Positions 35,065 to 46,170 of a stretch of 64,000 bases of DNA are shown here, one piece after another (positions within the stretch are counted from its first letter, which is position 1; each line of letters begins with the position of its first letter). Position numbers and translations under genes: made by a program. Under the pieces are notes generated by a model, which had not been told where the DNA came from, did no database searches, and saw nothing but the letters and a program-made list of their open reading frames with translations. Origin of the DNA: Capitulum mitella. Taxonomy: Eukaryota > Arthropoda > Thecostraca > Pollicipedomorpha > Pollicipedidae. Location of the stretch: positions 34,910,974 to 34,974,973 of the forward strand of contig CP099841.1 in assembly GCA_030062745.1 (NCBI GenBank). Direction: 5' to 3'.

Positions 35065-36515
35065 TCTATAACGTCTACATTTCTGGTTCCTCTGGCTGAG
35101 CCGTTAATGTCCTAGTTCCTGATCATGATGACTGGAGTTGCTGTTGGCTGAATTTTGGCTCCAGTGGCCGAACTCCTGTTAACGCGCATTCTGCTTTCAT
35201 GGTATTACGATGTTTCATTCTAAAGCCTTAAGCCTTCCAGCTACGCCACACTAGATGACTTTGAGCTGATTCCCGCCGGAGTTTCCTGGCCTTCGACGGC
35301 ACCTGATATATTGAACCGAAATTAAACATTCATTCAGATTTGGCTCTAAGCGTGGTGGTGGCACATTCTGCGATTTTTGAAACGGCATTTTGTATTCGTT
35401 TTCTTATGTCTGAAATTATTTTCGGTGGTAACTCGCGTAACGTTATATCCAATAAAATTGAATATTTTTGGCGTAAACTGAGCAGAAGGCATCTCAACCA
35501 GCGCCGGAATATTCTATTTTTGCGGCATAAAACGAAACGTAAGTGATGTGCAACAAAAGTAGCATGCTCTCTCTGAGCACCAAAAATCAGTCCTAAAAAG
35601 TCCAAGTCCATTGGGATGCCGCAAATCAACGGAGCACAAATCAATGAAAAACATTGATGATAGGTGCAAGTGGTTAGTCCATCTGATACGTTATTACCTG
35701 CGGAGAAAGGCAGTAGGTAATGACTGACAAGAAATGTGAGAGTCCGCCTCTAACCACAAGATCAGAGCGGGACGGGACAGGGGTACCGCATCGAGCAATG
35801 GCTGTCTCTGTCATCTGTCATCAATCTGCCATCAATCTGTCAATGACGAGCTGTCATGCAAAATGTGGAGGGAGTCACGAGAATTTCATGACTGAATGCG
35901 TTGGGCCCTTGGTGCACCGAAAACACAGTGACACACACGGTGTTCAGATCAACTCTAAGGTAAAGGCCCACACATGACGCCCAGGTATGTACGTTACGAC
36001 AGAGGACCGATGGTTTTAACCAACCACCATACATTCCAATGGTTATTTAATCAACCACCATAAATTCCACCTCCTGACGCACCTGCAACAGCCTGACACA
36101 GGGGTGCCGCTTCGTGTTCTTTTGGTGGGGCCATCCCGCCGTGTGGATGTTATCCTCTCCAAAGCTGATTTCGATCTCCCAAATATTTTCTGCCAGTTTT
36201 AAGAAGGGAAGTAGGCAATAAAACGAAAAGAACGACCGCAATAAACTGGAAATAGACAAAAATCATAGCATAGGGCATAAAATGATCCAAAAAATTTCTA
36301 AAGAAATGACAACAGATTTTGTGGACAAACGGCACACTGTCCAAGGCATCGTTTTCCTTAGACCTGATAGTGTCGGGGCCAACCAATATTGATTTGAAGC
36401 CTGTCAATGTTTCCTGCTAGAAAACAATTCTTAAATTGCAATGGCATGTAAAAATGGTAGTTGAAGTAAAAAATGGAACCAAGAATCACGAATTTCAAAC
36501 AACAGAGTCATAATA

Positions 36516-36610
36516 CAGATATATACATACCGTGTATATCTATATCTATACCTATGTATCTACCTATCTATATACATACACTAATATATGCATATTTATG
36601 TATATAAATG
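36516..36610. repeat. Degenerate TATC/TATA microsatellite
   Basis: Imperfect TATATC, TACCTATC and TATACATAC units. Confidence 0.75.
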
Positions 36611-37200
36611 CCAGATTTTATATATTAGGAACAAATGCATTTAGTTCCGCAATGATATTTAAAGAAGTACCACATTTCGTAGTCGCAAATTATGTATCAA
36701 AATTAGCAATTTTGAGCGATCTCGGCTTCTTATCAAAGTGTTACATATACACAAGTTTTACACATAGACAAGTTTTACCTGCATACGTAAAATTGTTCAA
36801 TGCCTTTATTCTCACATTCCACCACTCGCATCAAACGCCTTACAGGACACATATTAAGTTCACGCGTAACGAACCTGGCGTTCTTCGTTGCGTTCTTGGG
36901 TCTTGCGCGCATCAGCACAGCCTCTAATTGAACAGGATCAGTTTAAAACAATCATCCTGTGTCAACCACAGTGATACAAGGCCTGCAAGAAAACTGTCCT
37001 TACACGTTCCCACTTTCCCACTTTTTTCGAAATAATCGCCGAGTTTATTTTTCACAGCAATTGACAATCGTTGCATGTTCGTCTCATTCCTCATCATGTT
37101 CAAGAAATGCTCGAATATGGGTCTAGATTCAGACAGCCTGCTGTCCTAAATGACTCGTTTAGTGGCCGTTCTAACAAGCGTGGTGAGATTGCTTAAGTGC
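36611..37200. other. No gene recognised
   Basis: AT-rich DNA next to the 3' end of the LINE that follows; part may be LINE 3' sequence. Confidence 0.4.
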
Positions 37201-39760
37201 ACAGGAAAGAATCACTCGTGAGGACTCATTCGATCGTTTCCCCACTCAGGGCATACATGCCTGAACCAAAGAAAAACGTCGTTCACGAAACATCGTATAA
37301 AACTGCACTCCTAAAATACGTGCAAAAGTATCTCCTCAAGATTGGAACAAAAAGAGCACAAATTATCTGCTCGGTGGCCATTAACCACAAGAACCGGTTT
37401 GTGGTCAATATGCGATTAACATTTTTATAATGAAAAATCCTCAAGTAGACGGAGCGAGGTGCGCGCATAGTGTTACACATAGATCCTTCTTGATCGTGGG
37501 CAATATCCGTGGTCCATTTAAGCTTTAAAGACGAACCTGGTTTGTCGTGCTTCGCAAGATGTTCTCTAAGCAAAGATAAATAGACATGTTTGCCTAGCGT
37601 AGGATTATCCAGCAAAAGCTGCAGCGTAGTTCGCCTGTACGTTTTGACGTACGGCCTTCGGTATGCTGCGTACGAGTCCCTCATGATCTAAGAACGACAT
37701 ATTGAGGCGGTGTAGCGAACACAATGCTGGGTACGTGTACAGCCTTCTTTCAGAAAAACTAAACAGGTCTGCCATGAAACGCACGTTTGCGTTGTTACGT
37801 CCCCTAATAAACCAGGTTTTGAACTTCGTATAACTGGAGAACCGTATTTTTTCGGATAATACTTCCTCGACCGATGGATGATACGATTTAAGAATTGTCG
37901 TCCAGCTAGAACTATAGAATAGAAATATAGAACTATATCACACTAGAACTGGTTGCTAATGCGTCGACCTATTGATTCCAGCTTCCCTGTGCCAAAAAGG
38001 ACGACTTTTTCCCTCTTCGTTAGAAGATAGTCGATTGAACTGCATACCAACGCTCACCTGCTGGACCACAAGCGCTTTAACCAGTTTACATTAAGACTCA
38101 TCACGAACTTTGAAAGTCCTGTCATCACAAGGCCTTCAGAGGAGTGACTCTCGATAATCTTTGAGTTTTATTCTGTCTTTTTCGTCGTTTGAAGTAAAAG
38201 CCCAAAAGACATCTTGTATGTCCTTCAGAGTTTTCCGCTCCGGGTTGGGCAGTGCTGTGAGAATGTGGACCAGTTTAGACAAGAACAAAAATTCAACAAC
38301 TGTTAAGAGACCAGTTAAGGCCAATTTTCTCCTTTTGCACGTTTTTATACCCGATCTGAGTATATCCAGCTTTCCGGCTAAGCTATTATCCTTTATCTCT
38401 TTCAGGCGGTTTGGAAAGTAATCCCCACAATCCTTATACTATTTACCCAGTTCAATAGCCCCGCAACCCTCTCAACCTAGCGTTGTCCCACTTTGCAGGC
38501 ATTTTGTTTAACTTCTGTTCAACCGTGATCCGGAAATTTTGCTTAAGCGGTCGATCTCCTCGAGTGCTCCGTTTATGTTTGCCGAACCATCATTCAGAGA
38601 GATAATGGTGCTGTCAGCAGATTTGGATACACGCACTTCTGTCGCCCCAGTTCTGATTCCTGTAAATTTGTAAAGAGTTCTTCAACATGTTACACAAGGT
38701 CTCCAAAGCGAAATCAAACAAAAGTCCCGAAGCCGGATCGCCTTGGCGAATTCCTCCCTGCAGGGGAATTTGTGGTCCATTGAAGCCATTTATCAGAATC
38801 CTAGAAAAGTTCTGCGGGCTCATGTCAAACAAAAAAATCAGATCAGTGAACCTTCCACCAAAACTCATACGCTTAAGCACATGACTTAAGTAGCTCCAGT
38901 TCATGTTCTCCTAGGCTGCATCAAAATCAACCGACACAATGATTCTTCCTATCTTTGATGAACTGGAACGATTAATCACATCGTAAGTAAGCCTTTTATT
39001 CTCACCACAGAATATCCCTTTCGTATATGCAGTCTGTTGTGGGCATATCAATTTATCTGAAATGCTTTGCAATCTCCTCGCTGCTGCAGCTGACCAAATT
39101 TTAAAGTCGACATTTAGAAGTGAAATTGGTCGTCAACAGCGAGACTCATGCAGTTTGTCCGGTCCCTTTGGAATAAACACTAAAATGCCTTCTCGCTGAA
39201 CTGCTGACATTGTGTGTGTCTTAATGACATTGAGTAAGGATCGATGGAAAAAGTATTTGAGCTGCATCGAGAAAATTGGAAAAAATCACACTAAGCCCAT
39301 TTGACCAGGGTATTTTCCTCCCTTCGTGCCTCTCAAAGCTGCGGACAGCTCCTCCACAGTGTTCGGACTGTTTAAATTCATCTTCTCTTTCTCATCCAGC
39401 CTACGTTTAACAATGTCCTACAGAATGTGTACATTTGTTCCGACGATACCTCTGGTTGCGGAGGACTTCGCCTTGATGAATGGCGAAGTCTGTGATGAAA
39501 ATACATAAAGAACATCCTCATACATAAAGACCGTTCCAGTGACAATGTGGTTAGCTTTCTCAAAACACGTTAACGATTTGCGATTGTCATCTTGCTTCTC
39601 TAGTGATAACGGCTTGGAGCAGTGCTCCCCATTCTTGTGCCAAGCCGTTCTAGACTTTAAGATTAAGCTCTTTACCATACACAATCTAACTTCTTCCAGT
39701 CCCTTCTGCAGTGTCTCACATTCTGCAAAGCAATGCAGCTAATAAAAGGATTGGTTAGCA
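37200..39760 (-). mobile_element. Degraded non-LTR retrotransposon (LINE), Tx1/L1-like, minus strand
   Basis: Read from about 39760 leftward, frames in several phases show a LINE ORF2 in order: the pre-RT segment RTAWHKNGEHCSKPLSLEK near 39650; the motif-A neighbourhood VDFDAA near 38930, followed by an in-frame stop; IPLQGGIRQGDPASGLLFDF near 38750; a catalytic box that reads SADS instead of YADD near 38610, followed by LEEIDRLSKISGSRLN; and a C-terminal segment YLRIFHYKNVNRILTTNRF near 37430. The endonuclease part is missing (5' truncated). Several frame changes and stops show it is long dead. The domain wording fits the Tx1 branch of L1-like elements. The left boundary is approximate. Confidence 0.8.
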
Positions 39761-40071
39761 ATCATCTGATCGAGACGTTTAATATGCATAAGTAAAGCTC
39801 TGATAAGGAGCCGAGATGGCTCGAAACCATAGACGCGGACGCCATGGGGCCAGGGAGCTTCAACCCCCCCGACTTTTTTGAAATTTAACATTGGCTCTTA
39901 GGGCGCTGACTGGAAAGAACTGACACATAATGCCTCTCAGCCCCCAAATGAAGAAGAGTTCCTGTGCCGCTGCTCGAAATCATTCGTCTGTTCATTTTAA
40001 TGCGTAAATTGCGACTACCAAGTGCGGTATTTCTTTATATATATATATATATCTCTTATTTCATATATACA

Positions 40072-40119
<48 letters not shown>

Positions 40120-40640
40120 CATGATGTATACAATTTCCATACGATAAATGGTAACAAAAAATTAAAAATTGCCCTTGGCCAGAAAATTGGCAAAATCCGT
40201 TCAGAAACTCATATTTGGGGAATGGCTAGCCTGTCGGGCTGTCGGCTCGCATCCCCCTCGTATCGTTTACACAAAACGACATCCCTGGCGTAGCACATTT
40301 TTACATAGGAGAAACATTTTTACAAATTTCTCCATTATGTCCAGCACGGAAAAGACATGCTGTGAGTAAAACCAACGGGACTTCTCCAGGAGACTTCTTC
40401 ATAACAGGACACCCAAACACCAACCTGCCGACGGCATTCTCCTGAGAACAGCATTCAGTGCCGGAAATCAAGATGGATCTGAGCAGAAAACAGCGGCAGC
40501 GGTCTGAATTAGACAACACGTAACGGTGCAAACGGCAATTACCGCGAACCCGCGTCCTCGATAGGCAGCTTGAACAGCGGGAATGTGTTCTTATGCGTTT
40601 ACGTCCATGCCAGGACGAACAGACCTAACGTAGCGTCTGA
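39761..40640. other. Spacer with TA microsatellite
   Basis: Contains the TA tract at 40035-40119 and, near 39840-39870, a GGGGCCAGGGAGC, CCCCCC motif resembling transposon ends. No gene is recognised. Confidence 0.5.
40035..40119. repeat. (TA)n microsatellite
   Basis: Two TA tracts separated by about 30 bases. Confidence 0.92.
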
Positions 40641-40715
40641 TCGCCAGTTCCCGGCAGCACGAGCCGGGCGGCTCACCCGACCGGCAGAGCGGCGCGCTCA
40701 TGGGAGGAGCGCCGA

Positions 40716-40756
40716 TCACGTGACCGGCAGCGCGTGGCGGCGGCGGCGTCACGTGA
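40716..40756 (+). promoter_or_regulatory. Two TCACGTGAC (CLEAR/M-box-like) sites
   Basis: TCACGTGA occurs at 40716-40723 and 40749-40756, both followed by CCGGC, 33 bases apart and 50-90 bases upstream of the ATG at 40807. This core is bound by bHLH-leucine-zipper factors of the MITF/TFEB, USF and SREBP classes. In animals, paired sites at this distance are typical of lysosomal and metabolic genes, but the gene here is unidentified. Confidence 0.45.
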
Positions 40757-40806
40757 CCGGCGGCGACCGCCGTTCGCGCTGGCCCGCCGCGCCGCCAGTC
40801 GCCGCG

Positions 40807-40890
40807 ATGGAGAGCGTCGGGAAACATGTGCGGATCCAGACGCCGCCGCTGAACCCGCACCGCGCGCTGCGGGGGCTCTACAGCGAGCAG
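40807..40890 (+). CDS. First coding exon of an unidentified gene (partial)
   Basis: An ATG in good context (GCCGCGATGG) opens 28 codons reading MESVGKHVRIQTPPLNPHRA, then LRGLYSEQ, and ends in a strong donor (GAGCAG then GTGAGT) in phase 0. The G/C-rich third codon positions match those of ING and ZMPSTE24. There is no signal peptide, so the product is probably cytoplasmic or a protein with internal membrane segments. I do not recognise the family. No convincing phase-0 second exon was found up to 64 kb, so the first intron may exceed 23 kb. The frame is also open upstream, but the paired octamers and the CpG peak favour this ATG. Confidence 0.5.
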
Positions 40891-43800
40891 GTGAGTCCGC
40901 CCCGGCCCCCCGACGGACGGCTGCGGCAGCGTGACGCCGGTAATGGGACTGTGGGTGACCGTCCCGACCTCCGCCCGGCGCCTGGTCGGCCGGCCAAACC
41001 TCCGCGGCTCGGCGAGACCGGCTGGGGACAAACGAGGCGTCGCCTGGTCTGTGACTCGCTGAGGAGGCCTCGGACGCCGCGGCCCGCGCCCGAGTCCTGC
41101 TCGGAGATGGCTGGCCGGGGACTGACCCGGCGCGGCGGCCGGCGCCGTCGGTCACTCGCGCCCCGGCGCCCGCGCGGGCCGCCCGCCGGTCGGGTCCAGT
41201 TGGCGGCCGCGCCGCTCGGTTTATGGCGGCCGTTAGCGTACACAGATACACCGCCGGCGGCCATTGCTGCACACAGATACACGGTCGGCGGCCGATTGCG
41301 GGGCGTGGGCCGGACGGCGGCACGACGCCGCCCGTCCGTCAGGTGCCCTCCAGCGCCGCGGCCCGCCCCCTCCCCGGCCGCCAGCAGCACCGCCCCGTCC
41401 TGCCGGACGCGACAGAGGAAAATAGCCAGTGGCGGCGGGCGACGGTCGCGACGAGGTCATGCCTGCGGCTGACCGGCGGCAGTGTGTATCAAGCTGAGCT
41501 GTGACGCGCTGCGCCAGCTGTAGACGGCACCTGTGGCGGGTCCACCTGTTGGCGAGACGTCCCGTCGTCGGCGACGGTCGGCTCTGTTGCCGGGGGCGGA
41601 GCTGAGCCCGGGAGCTGCGGCGCCGCGACGGCACGCCGTGGATGGTCGGCCGGCCGTCCTCGGACCGCGCCGTGGCCACCGACCGTCTGCTGCGGGCCGA
41701 CCGGGGCCTAATTGGCGCCCGTCGTGTCACGTGACCGCGTGGGAACTGTCTGCCGTCGGCGTGGCCGCGGACGGCGCCAGTAGGCCGACCAGACGGCCGG
41801 TGCCTGAAGAGAACTCCTTCAGTGGCGCCCGATTGACGTGGTGCGTCGGACTGGCCGACGGCGTGTTGAGCGGCCTCTCTTCCCTCTACTGGGCCAGCTA
41901 ACTCGATACAGCCCATCGGTCTGATCCACCGTCGTATGCTTCGCCAACGCTCACGACGCTGATCGGGTTGCTGCTGAAGCTAACACGTTGGCTCGCCTCG
42001 ACTGTGAGGGCGTGGCACTAACGTGTGATCTGCGTCATCACGTCAAGCCTCATGCCGCCCTTTTCCGCGTGCCACGAAGGCTCCTTAACCCGCTCTCCCC
42101 ACGTGACCTGCGCCCAACCACCGCGTGCACCGTGACCTGACGGCACCGGCTCCGATCCCAGCTGTCTGACGCCGCCGCTCCGTCGTGCGCGGCCTGACGC
42201 CTCCACTCCATCCCTGACGTGGCGTCCCCTGACGTGACTCCCCGTCCGAGCCTCTGCCAAGCTGAGACGCGTTAGCGGCCGCTGCCCGGCTGGCCGGCTG
42301 CGCGGCGCGGCGCCGGCCGGGGCTCGGCAGGGCGGGGCCGGTCCGACCGGCGCTGACGGGCGGGCCCGTTGCGTGCGCTGGCCGGCGCCGCCCCTGTCCC
42401 TCTGACCTTGCACGTCCACAGCTGGTGAGAGGGGTCAGCCGGATCAGCCGCCGGATGAGGCAGCTGCGGCGGCTCGCGCGGCTCATAGTCTCTCGCTCAT
42501 CAGGAACGATGGCGGCTTGGTGTCGTCTGCTGTCTGAATCGCAGAAGCCTTCAGCGGGCTGCGTTTGACCGGCTGGACGCAGCACGCTGGGACGCTGGGC
42601 TCATTTTTCCGCCGGCCCGGCTCAAAGGAAATGACGGTTAAAGGCGGGATTGTGGCGTGCGTTCCACGTGAGCCAAAGTGCAGAGCATGGTGGACGAAGC
42701 TCGTGCGGCCGGATTGATTTTCACCGGGCCATTCATTCGCTGGTAGTAGGTCAGTGCTGCGATCACAGGACAGCTTCAGGTGTTCTCCACCGCGTGCCGC
42801 TGACAGGTGTGCAGCTCGTTATGACGTTTGAACATTCAGTGTAGTCTCGCCAGGGGGACGGGAAGACGAAACCGGGCACCATTTTGAAAATCACAGCGTA
42901 GGCAGGTTTAATGGCCTGGAATGACTGCCACCGGTCGAACGTTTAGGAACAAGTGCTCTGTCCCACAGTGTGACCGATGTGACACAAACGATGCCTGCAC
43001 TCTGACGTGGGGCCGTTGCCGATTCTCGGGGCGCCCAGTGCTGACCGCTGATTATTCCTCCGTTTGAAATCACCCGCAGGGACGCTCTGGGTGTGGATCA
43101 CAGTGCTTCCACCATACTCCGCCATTGGTGGGATGTGGCAAATTGCCTTATTTCTGTGGACTTTGACCTTTATATTTACGCTCATGGTTGATGTACTGAA
43201 ATAAATCTCGTGAAAGAGTTTATGTCCCCTGACTCTTCACACTGCCACACAACTTATTGACCCGAACCGCAGCCCCGCCTCTTACCCTTGAATGAAGCAT
43301 GAAGGAAAACAGTTGCGGCGAACGCTCGACGGTCTTCAGGTTCCGCTGTTTCGAGTCACCACTGCGTCATCAGCCGGGACGCACTGGGACCTGTGTACAG
43401 TGCTCTGTGCCGGCACGCGCCTTCGCCTAGACCGTGTTCTTACATTACTCCGCCTCACCGACAGCAACCCTTTATAGTCACACACCTGCCACTGTAAGCG
43501 AACACGCCTGCGAGCAGGAAACATGTGACGGAGGGCAGGTGGGTTGATGCGTTCGTAGCCACCAAAAATTGTCCTCTCAGCGGACCCGTCTGAGCGTGCG
43601 CATCGTTTTTGGCGGCTCTCGAGCACCCGACTGGCCGGACCATAGGTCGTAGGTCTGCCGCTGTTTTGTCGGGATTGGTGGGTGAAACGCAATGGTACGA
43701 TGACGCGAACCAATGGGCTCATGCGTCAACAAAGCGCGTACAGGAAAATACAAAATAAAGGACTGAGAAAGAAAATTAACCCAGCGGTCATTAATAGGTG

Positions 43801-45150
43801 TTTCTGAACACGTCCGTGGCGGTGATGTTGGAACCTTCGCTTCCTGCCGCTCCGTACCTTTTGCGACACGGGTTTTTTTGCGCCTTTATTGCATTCTGAA
43901 CTCATTTCGCGTCCTCTCTGCCTGTTTTTCAAACTGAGAATGACGACCGGTGCTGAGACCGACATGAATAACCACTAATGCCGTGCGAGAATGCTCGCTT
44001 CGACGTGCACATGCGCCATAATTCTCCGCCCCGTTGTTCCGCGGCCATACACGGTTTGACGGCGGTAGTTTATTACCGTAACCTCCTAGCTGGGAGGGCA
44101 AATGTTATTTGTGCTCCCATGCGGCTCGTTGCATGCGGCTGCCCGGCGGGTGCGCTCGGAAGGCGTGGTCCGTCGCCCTCAGTGAACCCTGTCGACCTGG
44201 ATCGCGGTCTTTTCGTCGTGCGACAGGAAATTTTTAGCGTGATGATCTGCCGACCGTTTGTCCCGTGAAATGCCAGTGAACCGCGGACAGCTACCGGCCA
44301 GGAGCCGACGGCTGGTGGCGCGTACTGCTCGTCACGTGTCGACACGTCACGTGACGCAGCACGCTCCGGCGGCTCACCTGAGGCCCGGGCCGTTCGACTG
44401 CGGTCTGCTGGGCGTGACGCGGCAGTCGAAGTGACGGCTGCGCACCTCTTGAAGCCGACCATAGCCTGCCCCGGTGCCCGGGCAGCCACACGATGGCGGC
44501 GGACTGCTTCGAACCGTTCGAGAGTCGGCCAGCGCGAGAGACATCGGTGTATGGGTGTAGCGAGTCCGATAGTAAAGCCGAAAGCTGGCAGCTGTTATCG
44601 GTTGGGTGTGCCATCTGGCAGGTGTTGTGTTTGCCTCGAGGACGTCGTGGTCCTTTGATGATAGCTCTGATGGTTTCGATTGAAAGCTTTAGGACTTCTG
44701 TTTTGTCATTGTCCGAGAGAAACACGCCATCTCAAACAGCCATTTTGATGTGATGCCGTTGATTTGCACCTGTGTCTCAACAGAGGTTAGAAAGCGGGAC
44801 GACACAGCCTTCATTGGAACTTTGCTCGTCTCCAGTGCACCACAGCTATTTAGCCATAAAAGCGGTACCCTAGTTTACTGCACTGATTTCATAGAGAGAC
44901 GAGAATTGTCTCCCGCGGCGTTTATGTGCGTCCATAAAACGACAGACGGCCGATAAGATAGATGGTTGTAGCTGGTTTCAGATGCTTCCTCGGTGGCGGG
45001 TGACTGCAAGGAAAAGAAGCTTAAGTCGTTCTCGTTCTGAACGCCTGGCCTTCAGCGTCCGAGTCGGTCATTGCAACGGGTACTCCACCTTCTGGGAAGG
45101 TTCTGTCTTTCTGATTTCGAATCCGGTGGTGGTTGTCACTCGTCGGCAGA
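40891..45150. other. CpG-rich DNA, probably first intron of the 40.8-kb gene
   Basis: Long overlapping frames on both strands reflect high GC content, and none carries a domain. CpG-dense parts run to about 41900 and again 42080-42620. An octamer cluster lies at 44330-44360 (CACGTGTCGACACGTCACGTGA, in part palindromic). No exon is recognised. Confidence 0.4.
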
Positions 45151-45151
45151 A

Positions 45152-45621
45152 CCGTCCAGGTCTGTCACCCCCGAGAGGGACGGTCCGGGAGGTCTGTCAC
45201 CCCCGAGAGGGACGGTCCGGGAGGTCTGTCACCCCCGAGAGGGACGGTCCGGGAGGTCTGTCACCCCCGAGAGGGACGGTCCGGGAGGTCTGTCACCCCC
45301 GAGAGGGACGGTCCGGGAGGTCTGTCACCCCTGAGCGGGACGGTCCGGGAGGTCTCTCACCTCTGAGCGGGACTGTCCGGGAGTTCTGTCACCTGTGAGC
45401 GGGACCGTCCGGGAGGTCTGTCACCTCTGAGCGGGACTGTCCGGGAGGTCTGTGACCTGTGAGCGGGACCGTCCGGGAGGTCTATCAGCCCTGAGCGGGG
45501 CTGTCCGGGAAGTATTAGGCTCCTGAGCGGGATAGTCCGGGAAGTCTGCCACGGCTAAACTTTACAGTCTGGGAGGTCTGGAGGTCTGTCAGCCCTGAGC
45601 GAGACAGTCTGGGAGGTCTTT
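45152..45621. repeat. 32-bp minisatellite (about 14 units)
   Basis: The unit is GGTCTGTCACCCCCGAGAGG plus GACGGTCCGGGA (32 bp). The first five or so units are nearly identical; later ones drift to CTGAGCGGGAC and CTGTGAGC variants. As 32 is not a multiple of three, every frame cycles through the same 32-residue peptide, so all three plus-strand frames look open and alike; this is not evidence of coding. Confidence 0.95.
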
Positions 45622-46024
45622 CAAGCTCTTCGTGCGACTGCCAGGCGGTCGGGACAGGCAGCCACCCTTTCATCTGTACCCGGTGCCGGAGATCCACGTG
45701 ACGAGGCTACCAAGGTTCGACGCCGGCCTGGGATGGGATGGGATGGGGTCAGAAGACACCGAGCGGGGGCACCAGAGGCACCTCAGTTCGGGACAGCTTC
45801 GGCGGCTGCCGGGTCACCGCTGCCGGCTGCTGTAACGCCCCACGGCGGCCGGAGACTTCCGGTGGTGACCGCCGGCGCGATGACGCGCGGTGACGTCTGA
45901 TACCGCTCGATGGGTGGCGCCCGGGGACGCCTCTGAGGATTCCGCGACATTGCTGGGCAGTGTCCGTCATGTTCCTGCGTTGCTTTTGTCACATGTCGGG
46001 GACCGAGTCATCGCGTGTCCACCA

Positions 46025-46170
46025 CCCGAGATTGGCTTTACCGGCTGCCCACTGCCCAAGACTGATGCTACCGACTGCCCACCGCTCGAGTCTGGCGTCA
46101 CCGACTGCCCACACGCAGACCAGCATCATCGGCTGCCCACTGCCCGAGACTGGTGTCCGGGCCGCCCGCT
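46025..46170. repeat. Degenerate 30-bp tandem repeat
   Basis: About five units of CCGACTGCCCACTGCCCGAG plus ACTGGTGTCA, 28-30 bp each. Confidence 0.75.

Larger units (their letters stand above)
34121..36515. other. Intergenic, microsatellite-bearing
   Basis: An A-rich ACATATAAA-type repeat (34722-34781) and a CT-rich tract (34995-35064) lie here. A minus-strand frame at 36407-36150 encodes a hydrophobic segment preceded by an AG acceptor-like site and could be an isolated membrane-protein exon, but I do not recognise it. Confidence 0.35.
40640..41900 (+). promoter_or_regulatory. CpG-rich promoter region of the 40.8-kb gene
   Basis: A sharp switch to CpG-dense DNA that surrounds the exon at 40807-40890 and runs on into its intron. 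There is no TATA box, in contrast to the LDLa gene. It contains three TCACGTGA octamers (40716, 40749, 41727). Confidence 0.5.

Noticed and set aside
36150-36407. Minus-strand 85-codon frame with a hydrophobic segment (IFVYFQFIAVVLFVLLPTSL), preceded by an AG
   Set aside because: No family recognised, no partner exon and low-complexity AT-rich context. It is mentioned only in the intergenic entry.
40570-41472. 300-codon plus-strand frame spanning the 40.8-kb exon
   Set aside because: The frame is open because stops are rare in CpG-dense DNA. Only the 28 codons before the GTGAGT donor look coding, and the rest is Arg/Pro/Ala-rich with equally long antisense frames.
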